Below, piece after piece: positions 1-12,433 of a stretch of DNA of 64,000 bases; the first letter of the stretch is position 1; each line of letters opens with the position of its first letter. The notes under the pieces are model-generated. The model had not been told where the DNA came from and searched no databases. It saw only the letters and a list, made by a program, of their open reading frames with translations. The DNA is from Siphonodentalium dalli (Eukaryota > Mollusca > Scaphopoda > Gadilida > Siphonodentaliidae), in NCBI GenBank assembly GCA_032622095.1, contig CP136065.1:218096151-218160150 (forward strand). Direction: 5' to 3'. The position numbers and the translations under genes are program-made.

Positions 1-539
1 ACTGCCCACATAAATAATAAGTATGAGTTCCCACCCACCACCCCATCCCGCCACCCATAGTATCTTATGCGCCACAGGCGCCCGCATAGAGGCTACTGCC
101 CACATAAATAATAAGTATGAGTTCCCACCCACCACCCCATCCCACCACCCATAGTATCTTATGCGCCACAGGCGCCCGCATAGAGGCTAATGCCCACATA
201 AATAATAAGTATGAGTTCCCACCCACCACCCCATCCCGCCACCCATAGTATCTTATGCGCCACAGGCGCCCGCATAGAGGCTAATGCCCACATAAATAAT
301 AAGTATGAGTTCCCACCCACCACCCCATCCCGCCACCCATAGTATCTTATGCGCCACAGGCGTCCGTATAGAGGCTACTGCCCACATAAATAATAAGTAT
401 GAGTTCCCAACCACCACCCCATCCCGCCACCCATAGTATCTTATGCGCCACAGGCGCTCGTATAGAGGCTACTGCCAACATAAATAATAAGTATGAGTTC
501 CCAACCACCACCCCATCCCGCCACCCATAGTATCTTATG

Positions 540-1550
540 CGCCACAGGCGCCCGTATAGAGGCTACTGCCCACATAAATAATAAGTATGAGTTCCCACCC
601 ACCACCCCATCCCGCCACCCATAGTATCTTATGCGCCACAGGCGTCCGTATAGAGGCTACTGCCCACATAAATAATAAGTATGAGTTCCCAACCACCACC
701 CCATCCCGCCACCCATAGTATCTTATGCGCCACAGGCGCCCGTATAGAGGCTACTGCCCACATAAATAATAAGTATGAGTTCCCACCCACCACCCCATCC
801 CGCCACCCATAGTATCTTATGCGCCACAGGCGTCCGTATAGAGGCTACTGCCCACATAAATAATAAGTATGAGTTCCCACCCACCACCCCATCCCGCCAC
901 CCATAGTATCTTATGCGCCACAGGCGTCCGTATAGAGGCTACTGCCCACATAAATAATAAGTATGAGTTCCCAACCACCACCCCATCCCGCCACCCATAG
1001 TATCTTATGCGCCACAGGCGCCCGTATAGAGGCTACTGCCCACATAAATAATAAGTATGAGTTCCCACCCACCACCCCATCCCGCCACCCATAGTATCTT
1101 ATGCGCCACAGGCGTCCGTATAGAGGCTACTGCCCACATAAATAATAAGTATGAGTTCCCAACCACCACCCCATCCCGCCACCCATAGTATCTTATGCGC
1201 CACAGGCGCCCGTATAGAGGCTACTGCCCACATAAATAATAAGTATGAGTTCCCACCCACCACCCCATCCCGCCACCCATAGTATCTTATGCGCCACAGG
1301 CGTCCGTATAGAGGCTACTGCCCACATAAATAATAAGTATGAGTTCCCAACCACCACCCCATCCCGCCACCCATAGTATCTTATGCGCCACAGGCGCCCG
1401 TATAGAGGCTACTGCCCACATAAATAATAAGTATGAGTTCCCACCCACCACCCCATCCCGCCACCCATAGTATCTTATGCGCCACAGGCGTCCGTATAGA
1501 GGCTACTGCCCACATAAATAATAAGTATGAGTTCCCACCCACCACCCCCA
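540..1550. repeat. 188-bp dimer higher-order block in the satellite
   Basis: Here two monomer types largely alternate. One has GGCGCCCGTATAG followed by CCCACCCACC; the next has GGCGTCCGTATAG followed by CCCAACCACC. One break in the alternation lies near 840. The alternation gives a 188-bp period, unlike the roughly trimeric pattern (types ending CTACTGCCC, CTAATGCCC, CTACTGTCC; about 282 bp) that dominates about 1,700-5,300 and 6,530-8,840. Local dimer and trimer blocks imply repeated local amplification by unequal exchange or replication slippage. Confidence 0.75.
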
Positions 1551-4500
1551 TCCCGCCACCCATAGTATCTTATGCGCCACGGGCGCTCGTATAGAGGCTA
1601 CTGTCCACATAAATAATAACTATGAGTTCCCACCCACCACCCCATCCCGCCACCCATAGTATCTTATGCGCCACGGGCGCTCGTATAGAGGCTACTGTCC
1701 ACATAAATAATAAGTATGAGTTCCCACCCACCACCCCATCCCGCCACCCATAGTATCTTATGCGCCACAGGCGCCCGCATAGAGGCTACTGCCCACATAA
1801 ATAATAAGTATGAGTTCCCACCCACCACCCCATCCCGCCACCCATAGTATCTTATGCGCCACAGGCGCCCGCATAGAGGCTACTGCCCACATAAATAATA
1901 AGTATGAGTTCCCACCCACCACCCCATCCCACCACCCATAGTATCTTATGCGCCACAGGCGCCCGCATAGAGGCTAATGCCCACATAAATAATAAGTATG
2001 AGTTCCCACCCACCACCCCATCCCGCCACCCATAGTATCTTATGCGCCACGGGCGCTCGTATAGAGGCTACTGTCCACATAAATAATAAGTAAGAGTTCC
2101 CACCCACCACCCCATCCCGCCACCCATAGTATCTTATGCGCCACAGGCGCCCGCATAGAGGCTACTGCCCACATAAATAATAAGTATGAGTTCCCACCCA
2201 CCACCCCATCCCGCCACCCATAGTATCTTATGCGCCACAGGCGTCCGTATAGAGGCTACTGCCCACATAAATAATAAGTATGAGTTCCCACCCACCACCC
2301 CATCCCGCCACCCATAGTATCTTATGCGCCACAGGCGTCCGTATAGAGGCTAATGCCCACATAAATAATAAGTATGAGTTCCCACCCACCACCCCATCCC
2401 ACCACCCATAGTATCTTATGCGCCACAGGCGCCCGCATAGAGGCTAATGCCCACATAAATAATAAGTATGAGTTCCCACCCACCACCCCATCCCGCCACC
2501 CATAGTATCTTATGCGCCACGGGCGCTCGTATAGAGGCTACTGTCCACATAAATAATAAGTATGAGTTCCCACCCACCACCCCATCCCACCACCCATAGT
2601 ATCTTATGCGCCACAGGCGCCCGCATAGAGGCTAATGCCCACATAAATAATAAGTATGAGTTCCCACCCACCACCCCATCCCGCCACCCATAGTATCTTA
2701 TGCGCCACAGGCGCCCGCATAGAGGCTAATGCCCACATAAATAATAAGTATGAGTTCCCACCCACCACCCCATCCCGCCACCCATAGTATCTTATGCGCC
2801 ACAGGCGCCCGCATAGAGGCTAATGCCCACATAAATAATAAGTATGAGTTCCCACCCACCACCCCATCCCACCACCCATAGTATCTTATGCGCCACAGGC
2901 GCCCGCATAGAGGCTAATGCCCACATAAATAATAAGTATGAGTTCCCACCCACCACCCCATCCCGCCACCCATAGTATCTTATGCGCCACGGGCGCTCGT
3001 ATAGAGGCTACTGTCCACATAAATAATAAGTATGAGTTCCCACCCACCACCCCATCCCACCACCCATAGTATCTTATGCGCCACAGGCGCCCGCATAGAG
3101 GCTAATGCCCACATAAATAATAAGTATGAGTTCCCACCCACCACCCCATCCCGCCACCCATAGTATCTTATGCGCCACGGGCGCTCGTATAGAGGCTACT
3201 GTCCACATAAATAATAAGTATGAGTTCCCACCCACCACCCCATCCCGCCACCCATAGTATCTTATGCGCCACAGGCGCCCGCATAGAGGCTACTGCCCAC
3301 ATAAATAATAAGTATGAGTTCCCACCCACCACCCCATCCCACCACCCATAGTATCTTATGCGCCACAGGCGCCCGCATAGAGGCTAATGCCCACATAAAT
3401 AATAAGTATGAGTTCCCACCCACCACCCCATCCCGCCACCCATAGTATCTTATGCGCCACGGGCGCTCGTATAGAGGCTACTGTCCACATAAATAATAAG
3501 TATGAGTTCCCACCCACCACCCCATCCCGCCACCCATAGTATCTTATGCGCCACGGGCGCTCGTATAGAGGCTACTGTCCACATAAATAATAAGTATGAG
3601 TTCCCACCCACCACCCCATCCCGCCACCCATAGTATCTTATGCGCCACAGGCGCCCGCATAGAGGCTACTGCCCACATAAATAATAAGTATGAGTTCCCA
3701 CCCACCACCCCATCCCACCACCCATAGTATCTTATGCGCCACAGGCGCCCGCATAGAGGCTAATGCCCACATAAATAATAAGTATGAGTTCCCACCCACC
3801 ACCCCATCCCGCCACCCATAGTATCTTATGCGCCACGGGCGCTCGTATAGAGGCTACTGTCCACATAAATAATAAGTATGAGTTCCCACCCACCACCCCA
3901 TCCCGCCACCCATAGTATCTTATGCGCCACAGGCGCCCGCATAGAGGCTACTGCCCACATAAATAATAAGTATGAGTTCCCACCCACCACCCCATCCCAC
4001 CACCCATAGTATCTTATGCGCCACAGGCGCCCGCATAGAGGCTAATGCCCACATAAATAATAAGTATGAGTTCCCACCCACCACCCCATCCCGCCACCCA
4101 TAGTATCTTATGCGCCACGGGCGCTCGTATAGAGGCTACTGTCCACATAAATAATAAGTATGAGTTCCCACCCACCACCCCATCCCACCACCCATAGTAT
4201 CTTATGCGCCACAGGCGCCCGCATAGAGGCTAATGCCCACATAAATAATAAGTATGAGTTCCCACCCACCACCCCATCCCGCCACCCATAGTATCTTATG
4301 CGCCACGGCCGCTCGTATAGAGGCTACTGTCCACATAAATAATAAGTATGAGTTCCCACCCACCACCCCATCCCGCCACCCATAGTATCTTATGCGCCAC
4401 GGGCGCTCGTATAGAGGCTACTGTCCACATAAATAATAAGTATGAGTTCCCACCCACCACCCCATCCCACCACCCATAGTATCTTATGCGCCACAGGCGC

Positions 4501-4555
4501 CCGCATAGAGGCTAATGCCCACATAAATAATAAGTATGAGTTCCCACCCACCACC

Positions 4556-6532
4556 CCCATCCCGCCACCCATAGTATCTTATGCGCCACGGGCGCTCGTA
4601 TAGAGGCTACTGTCCACATAAATAATAAGTATGAGTTCCCACCCACCACCCCATCCCGCCACCCATAGTATCTTATGCGCCACGGGCGCTCGTATAGAGG
4701 CTACTGTCCACATAAATAATAAGTATGAGTTCCCACCCACCACCCCATCCCGCCACCCATAGTATCTTATGCGCCACAGGCGCCCGCATAGAGGCTACTG
4801 CCCACATAAATAATAAGTATGAGTTCCCACCCACCACCCCATCCCACCACCCATAGTATCTTATGCGCCACAGGCGCCCGCATAGAGGCTAATGCCCACA
4901 TAAATAATAAGTATGAGTTCCCACCCACCACCCCATCCCGCCACCCATAGTATCTTATGCGCCACGGGCGCTCGTATAGAGGCTACTGTCCACATAAATA
5001 ATAAGTATGAGTTCCCACCCACCACCCCATCCCGCCACCCATAGTATCTTATGCGCCACAGGCGCCCGCATAGAGGCTACTGCCCACATAAATAATAAGT
5101 ATGAGTTCCCACCCACCACCCCATCCCACCACCCATAGTATCTTATGCGCCACAGGCGCCCGCATAGAGGCTAATGCCCACATAAATAATAAGTATGAGT
5201 TCCCACCCACCACCCCATCCCGCCACCCATAGTATCTTATGCGCCACGGGCGCTCGTATAGAGGCTACTGTCCACATAAATAATAAGTATGAGTTCCCAC
5301 CCACCACCCCATCCCGCCACCCATAGTATCTTATGCGCCACGGGCGCTCGTATAGAGGCTACTGTCCACATAACTAATAAGTATGAGTTCCCACACACCA
5401 CCCCATCCCGACACCCATAGTGTCTTATGCGCCACAGGCGCCCGTATAGAGGCTACTGCCCACATAAATAATAAGTATGAGTTCCCACCCACCACCCCAT
5501 CCCGCCACCCACAGTATCTTATGCGCCACAGGCGCCCGTATAGAGGCTACTGCCCACATAAATAATAAGTATGAGTTCCCACCCACCACCCCATCCCGCC
5601 ACCCATAGTATCTTATGCGCCACAGGCGCCCGCATAGAGGCTAATGCCCACATAAATAATAAGTATGTGTTCCCACCCACCACCCCATCCCGCCACCCAT
5701 AGTATCTTATGCGCCACGGGCGCTCGTATAGAGGCTACTGTCCACATAAATAATAAGTATGAGTTCCCACCCACCACCCCATCCCGCCACCCATAGTATC
5801 TTATGCGCCACGGGCGCCCGTATAGAGGCTACTGCCCACATAAATAATAAGTATGAGTTCCCACCCACCACCCCATCCCGACACCCATAGTGTCTTATGC
5901 GCCACAGGCGCCCGTATAGAGGCTACTGCCCACATAAATAATAAGTATGAGTTCCCACCCACCACCCCATCCCGCCACCCACAGTATCTTATGCGCCACA
6001 GGCGCCCGTATAGAGGCTACTGCCCACATAAATAATAAGTATGAGTTCCCACCCACCACCCATCCCGACACCCATAGTGTCTTATGCGCCACAGGCGCCC
6101 GTATAGAGGCTACTGTCCACATAACTAATAAGTATGAGTTCCCACACACCACCCCATCCCGACACCCATAGTGTCTTATGCGCCACAGGCGCCCGTATAG
6201 AGGCTACTGCCCACATAAATAATAAGTATGAGTTCCCACCCACCACCCCATCCCGCCACCCACAGTATCTTATGCGCCACAGGCGCCCGTATAGAGGCTA
6301 CTGCCCACATAAATAATAAGTATGAGTTCCCACCCACCACCCATCCCGCCACCCATAGTATCTTATGCGCCACAGGCGCCCGCATAGAGGCTACTGCCCA
6401 CACCAATAATAAGTATGAGTTCCCACCCACCACCCCATCCCGCCACCCATAGTATCTTATGCGCCACGGGCGCTCGTATAGAGGCTACTGTCCACATAAC
6501 TAATAAGTATGAGTTCCCACACACCACCCCAT
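4556..6532. repeat. Duplicated satellite segment, copy 1
   Basis: This ~2-kb segment recurs at 8,032-10,008 with a constant offset of 3,476 bp (about 37 monomers). It includes an unusual run of variant monomers (CCCACACACC, CCCGACACCCATAGTGTC, 93-bp units lacking one C, and a CACACCAATAATAAG unit near 6,400). By eye I found one substitution between copies (4,997 A versus 8,473 T). The match ends sharply at about 6,532/10,008. Upstream it continues with a one-base shift caused by an extra C near 4,557. Confidence 0.85.
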
Positions 6533-8031
6533 CCCACCACCCATAGTATCTTATGCGCCACAGGCGCCCGCATAGAGGCTAATGCCCACATAAATAATAA
6601 GTATGAGTTCCCACCCACCACCCCATCCCGCCACCCATAGTATCTTATGCGCCACGGGCGCTCGTATAGAGGCTACTGTCCACATAAATAATAAGTATGA
6701 GTTCCCACCCACCACCCCATCCCGCCACCCATAGTATCTTATGCGCCACAGGCGCCCGCATAGAGGCTACTGCCCACATAAATAATAAGTATGAGTTCCC
6801 ACCCACCACCCCATCCCACCACCCATAGTATCTTATGCGCCACAGGCGCCCGCATAGAGGCTAATGCCCACATAAATAATAAGTATGAGTTCCCACCCAC
6901 CACCCCATCCCGCCACCCATAGTATCTTATGCGCCACGGGCGCTCGTATAGAGGCTACTGTCCACATAAATAATAAGTATGAGTTCCCACCCACCACCCC
7001 ATCCCGCCACCCATAGTATCTTATGCGCCACGGGCGCTCGTATAGAGGCTACTGTCCACATAAATAATAAGTATGAGTTCCCACCCACCACCCCATCCCG
7101 CCACCCATAGTATCTTATGCGCCACAGGCGCCCGCATAGAGGCTACTGCCCACATAAATAATAAGTATGAGTTCCCACCCACCACCCCATCCCACCACCC
7201 ATAGTATATTATGCGCCACAGGCGCCCGCATAGAGGCTAATGCCCACATAAATAATAAGTATGAGTTCCCACCCACCACCCCATCCCGCCACCCATAGTA
7301 TCTTATGCGCCACGGGCGCTCGTATAGAGGCTACTGTCCACATAAATAATAAGTATGAGTTCCCACCCACCACCCCATCCCGCCACCCATAGTATCTTAT
7401 GCGCCACAGGCGCCCGCATAGAGGCTACTGCCCACATAAATAATAAGTATGAGTTCCCACCCACCACCCCATCCCACCACCCATAGTATCTTATGCGCCA
7501 CAGGCGCCCGCATAGAGGCTAATGCCCACATAAATAATAAGTATGAGTTCCCACCCACCACCCCATCCCGCCACCCATAGTATCTTATGCGCCACGGGCG
7601 CTCGTATAGAGGCTACTGTCCACATAAATAATAAGTATGAGTTCCCACCCACCACCCCATCCCACCACCCATAGTATCTTATGCGCCACAGGCGCCCGCA
7701 TAGAGGCTAATGCCCACATAAATAATAAGTATGAGTTCCCACCCACCACCCCATCCCGCCACCCATAGTATCTTATGCGCCACGGGCGCTCGTATAGAGG
7801 CTACTGTCCACATAAATAATAAGTATGAGTTCCCACCCACCACCCCATCCCGCCACCCATAGTATCTTATGCGCCACGGGCGCTCGTATAGAGGCTACTG
7901 TCCACATAAATAATAAGTATGAGTTCCCACCCACCACCCCATCCCACCACCCATAGTATCTTATGCGCCACAGGCGCCCGCATAGAGGCTAATGCCCACA
8001 TAAATAATAAGTATGAGTTCCCACCCACCAC

Positions 8032-10008
8032 CCCATCCCGCCACCCATAGTATCTTATGCGCCACGGGCGCTCGTATAGAGGCTACTGTCCACATAAATA
8101 ATAAGTATGAGTTCCCACCCACCACCCCATCCCGCCACCCATAGTATCTTATGCGCCACGGGCGCTCGTATAGAGGCTACTGTCCACATAAATAATAAGT
8201 ATGAGTTCCCACCCACCACCCCATCCCGCCACCCATAGTATCTTATGCGCCACAGGCGCCCGCATAGAGGCTACTGCCCACATAAATAATAAGTATGAGT
8301 TCCCACCCACCACCCCATCCCACCACCCATAGTATCTTATGCGCCACAGGCGCCCGCATAGAGGCTAATGCCCACATAAATAATAAGTATGAGTTCCCAC
8401 CCACCACCCCATCCCGCCACCCATAGTATCTTATGCGCCACGGGCGCTCGTATAGAGGCTACTGTCCACATATATAATAAGTATGAGTTCCCACCCACCA
8501 CCCCATCCCGCCACCCATAGTATCTTATGCGCCACAGGCGCCCGCATAGAGGCTACTGCCCACATAAATAATAAGTATGAGTTCCCACCCACCACCCCAT
8601 CCCACCACCCATAGTATCTTATGCGCCACAGGCGCCCGCATAGAGGCTAATGCCCACATAAATAATAAGTATGAGTTCCCACCCACCACCCCATCCCGCC
8701 ACCCATAGTATCTTATGCGCCACGGGCGCTCGTATAGAGGCTACTGTCCACATAAATAATAAGTATGAGTTCCCACCCACCACCCCATCCCGCCACCCAT
8801 AGTATCTTATGCGCCACGGGCGCTCGTATAGAGGCTACTGTCCACATAACTAATAAGTATGAGTTCCCACACACCACCCCATCCCGACACCCATAGTGTC
8901 TTATGCGCCACAGGCGCCCGTATAGAGGCTACTGCCCACATAAATAATAAGTATGAGTTCCCACCCACCACCCCATCCCGCCACCCACAGTATCTTATGC
9001 GCCACAGGCGCCCGTATAGAGGCTACTGCCCACATAAATAATAAGTATGAGTTCCCACCCACCACCCCATCCCGCCACCCATAGTATCTTATGCGCCACA
9101 GGCGCCCGCATAGAGGCTAATGCCCACATAAATAATAAGTATGAGTTCCCACCCACCACCCCATCCCGCCACCCATAGTATCTTATGCGCCACGGGCGCT
9201 CGTATAGAGGCTACTGTCCACATAAATAATAAGTATGAGTTCCCACCCACCACCCCATCCCGCCACCCATAGTATCTTATGCGCCACGGGCGCCCGTATA
9301 GAGGCTACTGCCCACATAAATAATAAGTATGAGTTCCCACCCACCACCCCATCCCGACACCCATAGTGTCTTATGCGCCACAGGCGCCCGTATAGAGGCT
9401 ACTGCCCACATAAATAATAAGTATGAGTTCCCACCCACCACCCCATCCCGCCACCCACAGTATCTTATGCGCCACAGGCGCCCGTATAGAGGCTACTGCC
9501 CACATAAATAATAAGTATGAGTTCCCACCCACCACCCATCCCGACACCCATAGTGTCTTATGCGCCACAGGCGCCCGTATAGAGGCTACTGTCCACATAA
9601 CTAATAAGTATGAGTTCCCACACACCACCCCATCCCGACACCCATAGTGTCTTATGCGCCACAGGCGCCCGTATAGAGGCTACTGCCCACATAAATAATA
9701 AGTATGAGTTCCCACCCACCACCCCATCCCGCCACCCACAGTATCTTATGCGCCACAGGCGCCCGTATAGAGGCTACTGCCCACATAAATAATAAGTATG
9801 AGTTCCCACCCACCACCCATCCCGCCACCCATAGTATCTTATGCGCCACAGGCGCCCGCATAGAGGCTACTGCCCACACCAATAATAAGTATGAGTTCCC
9901 ACCCACCACCCCATCCCGCCACCCATAGTATCTTATGCGCCACGGGCGCTCGTATAGAGGCTACTGTCCACATAACTAATAAGTATGAGTTCCCACACAC
10001 CACCCCAT
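8032..10008. repeat. Duplicated satellite segment, copy 2
   Basis: Second copy of the segment at 4,556-6,532, offset 3,476 bp. Near-identity across a distinctive set of rare monomer variants shows recent duplication or conversion inside the array. An assembly artefact (collapsed or duplicated reads) is the alternative. Confidence 0.85.
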
Positions 10009-10829
10009 CCCGACACCCATAGTGTCTTATGCGCCACAGGCGCCCGTATAGAGGCTACTGCCCACATAAATAATAAGTATGAGTTCCCACCCACCACCCC
10101 ATCCCACCACCCATAGTATCTTATGCGCCACAGGCGCCCGCATAGAGGCTACTGTCCACATAACTAATAAGTATGAGTTCCCACACACCACCCCATCCCG
10201 ACACCCATAGTGTCTTATGCGCCACAGGCGCCCGTATAGAGGCTACTGCCCACATAAATAATAAGTATGAGTTCCCACCCACCACCCCATCCCGCAACCA
10301 TAGTATCTTATGCGCCACAGGCGCCCGTATAGAGGCTACTGCCCACATAAATAATAAGTATGAGTTCCCACCCACCACCCATCCCGCCACCCATAGTATC
10401 TTATGCGCCACAGGCGCCCGCATAGAGGCTACTGCCCACATAAATAATAAGTATGAGTTCCCACCCACCACCCCATCCCGCCACCCATAGTATCTTATGC
10501 GCCACGGGCGCTCGTATAGAGGCTACTGTCCACATAACTAATAAGTATGAGTTCCCACACACCACCCCATCCCGACACCCATAGTGTCTTATGCGCCACA
10601 GGCGCCCGTATAGAGGCTACTGCCCACATAAATAATAAGTATGAGTTCCCACCCACCACCCCATCCCGCAACCATAGTATCTTATACGCCACAGGCGCCC
10701 GTATAGAGGCTACTGCCCACATAAATAATAAGTATGAGTTCCCACCACCTCCCCATCCCGCCACCATAGTATCTTATGCGCCACAGGCGCCCGTATAGAG
10801 GCTACTGTCCACATAACTAATAAGAGTAT
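10008..10829. repeat. Degenerate right edge of the satellite
   Basis: The last eight or so monomers carry more changes than the interior, including CCGCAACCATAG units, a TATACGCC change, CCACCTCCCC and shortened units. The array then ends in TAATAAGAGTATG and passes into non-repetitive DNA. Greater divergence at an array edge is the usual result of less homogenisation there. Confidence 0.7.
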
Positions 10830-11843
10830 GAATATTTCGCTTGTTATTTTACTAAGTTTATAGTAAAAGTCACGTGAATCCATTCAGGCCAATGGTTCAT
10901 CACGACTCGACCACGCTGTGTTGTTAAAACAAAATAAAAATGGCTGACTATTTCCCTTATCAGCAAGTTGAAAGAATGTGGCTTTGTGGCACTAAAGGAG
11001 TCATTCGAAGGTATATATATTCATTACACAACCATATATTGACAGCATTTGTATTACTAACTAAGGTTTGTGTCTCTCGACCAGCTGCTGGATATGGAAT
11101 ATTTCATTCAATGCTGACAAATTGGACGTTGAGTTGAAAGACGTTTCGTACCATTAACGGTTTGGTACCTGTTGTATACCATACCATCATAATATATACC
11201 AATACAACTCAATTGTGTTTGTTTGTTTATCTATCTGTCCGTTGTCTGTCCGGCTATGGGCGAACAGCGGGTCATGGGATTGTTGACGTCAGATATCTTA
11301 AAAGGGCACTAATAATTAATTTAATTAAATAATTGATTATATGCCCAAAAATTGTTGGAATCTGGTTGTTAAAAAATTATTCACAGGGCGAATTTACCAA
11401 ATGAGTGTCACGTGATAGGTATCGATGACCTCAGACTAATTAAAGGACCACTACTAAACAATTGTAATTAAATAATTAATCATATACCCAAAACGGTTGG
11501 ACCCTGGTCGCTGGAAATTTGTATGCAGTTGTGAATTGACACAGATAGTACCATTGGATAGGTGCTGTTGATCCTAAAGGGGAACTTATATATTATATTA
11601 TCATAAATTAGCAGTTAAGAGCATTATATGTAGGAACATTGGTACACAGGGGTCACAGGATCAAATGTCGAGTTGTTGGGGCAGATATATAACATATCAT
11701 TCTGTCAATAAAAAAAATTATAATGTTGATATTTTTTTTAATTTCGTTGTAACGATTACAACACAAAACGTGAAGATGCACGGTTGGCGACAGAGATTCG
11801 CGTTTTTAACGTTTGTGGCATGGGACAATCTTTGACCTTCGTT
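10830..11843. other. Array-flanking unique DNA with weak exon-like ORF
   Basis: No gene recognised. A 65-codon frame at 10,940-11,137 (+) starts ATGGCTGAC in a good Kozak setting (A at -3, G at +4) and contains a possible donor (CGAAG|GTATAT) at about 11,010. Its peptide (MADYFPYQQVERMWLC...) matches no family I know. It could be a first coding exon or chance. The rest is AT-rich, with poly(A/T) runs and a two-copy tandem repeat from 11,301. Confidence 0.3.
11301..11580. repeat. Two-copy degenerate tandem repeat, about 140 bp
   Basis: The unit starting AAAGGGCACTAATAATTAA near 11,302 recurs as AAAGGACCACTACTAAACAA near 11,442. Both are followed by AATTAAATAATT(G/A)AT(T/C)ATAT(G/A)CCCAAAA, then a GTTGGA...CTGG tract. 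Divergence is high, so this is an old duplication or part of an unrecognised element. Confidence 0.6.
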
Positions 11844-12422
11844 TTTAGTTTAAACATATTTATTAAGCTAAACTCAGCTTAAGGGATCGGAGCACAAGTT
11901 ACAAAACTTACGGTTGCTCCTCTCCCTACAAATGTTACAAATAATAGATATACATACAAAAGACGACAATTACAGCACGATACAAAAACAATCAAAGCAA
12001 GTAAATTTGGAGAAAAACCGTCATCCGTGATCCACTGGCGACAGGAAGGGACTCTCTACCACATATCCATCTGAATTGAAGAGCACTGTTTGAGGTTTTA
12101 ATATACGATTAAGGTCATTCTTCGAATCTCTTGGTAGCATTGATATATGACTGTACTATCTTGAATAATTCAGTATTAGTTTCATAAGAGACGCTTGGGT
12201 CACCGAAAAGTACTTTTTCTGTTGTTAAGACTCTTATACCAAAGCGATTAAAACGGTCAAGCATGATTTGCCTCTCTAATGGGTACAGGGGACACATGAA
12301 AATGAAATGGAATGCGGTTTCTTCGTGGTATCCACAAGTACACATAGGGGATGTGTGAATATAATTATGAAATTTATCAAAGTTTAGGTTACTACAGTTA
12401 TTTCGCAGTCTACAATGAATTA
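11844..12422 (-). mobile_element. 5'-truncated LINE-A copy with 11-bp target duplication
   Basis: On the minus strand, 12,400 down to 12,115 encodes the C-terminal end of a CR1/L2-like LINE protein: a zinc-knuckle-like CTCGYHEETAFHFIFMC and CPLYPLERQ, ending INATKRFEE. It aligns residue by residue with the end of the LINE at 35,825-40,786 (LRN-CS-LN-DKF, C-CG, CPLY, GI-V, ATxRF). A 3' UTR follows, ending in AATAAATATGTTTAAACT, the tail shared with that LINE and with 25,629-25,714. TGACCTTCGTT lies at both 11,833-11,843 and 12,423-12,433, a perfect 11-bp target-site duplication. The insertion is therefore 579 bp and truncated at its 5' end, the usual outcome of target-primed reverse transcription. 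It is dead on its own. Confidence 0.9.
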
Positions 12423-12433
12423 TGACCTTCGTT

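Larger units (their letters stand above)
1..10829. repeat. 94-bp satellite array (about 115 monomers)
   Basis: Head-to-tail copies of a 94-bp monomer run from the first base, so the array continues beyond the window, to about 10,829, where the unit breaks off after TAATAAG. Each unit contains a constant AT-rich part (ACATAAATAATAAGTATGAG), a C-rich part (CCCACCCACCACCCCATCC) and a short hairpin, GCGCC-ACA-GGCGC. Variant positions define monomer classes: CCGCATAG versus TCGTATAG, GCTACTGCCC versus GCTAATGCCC versus GCTACTGTCC, and CCCGCC versus CCCACC versus CCCGACA. Since 94 is not a multiple of three and frames close after one to three units, the short open frames on both strands are not genes. 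No centromere-protein box, ribozyme core or promoter was recognised. Centromeric or heterochromatic function is possible but not shown. Confidence 0.97.

Noticed and set aside
5383-10798. Many 60-116-codon frames on both strands of the satellite
   Set aside because: They follow the 94-bp monomer, which is not a multiple of three. The translations are shifted copies of the same repeat and close within a few units.
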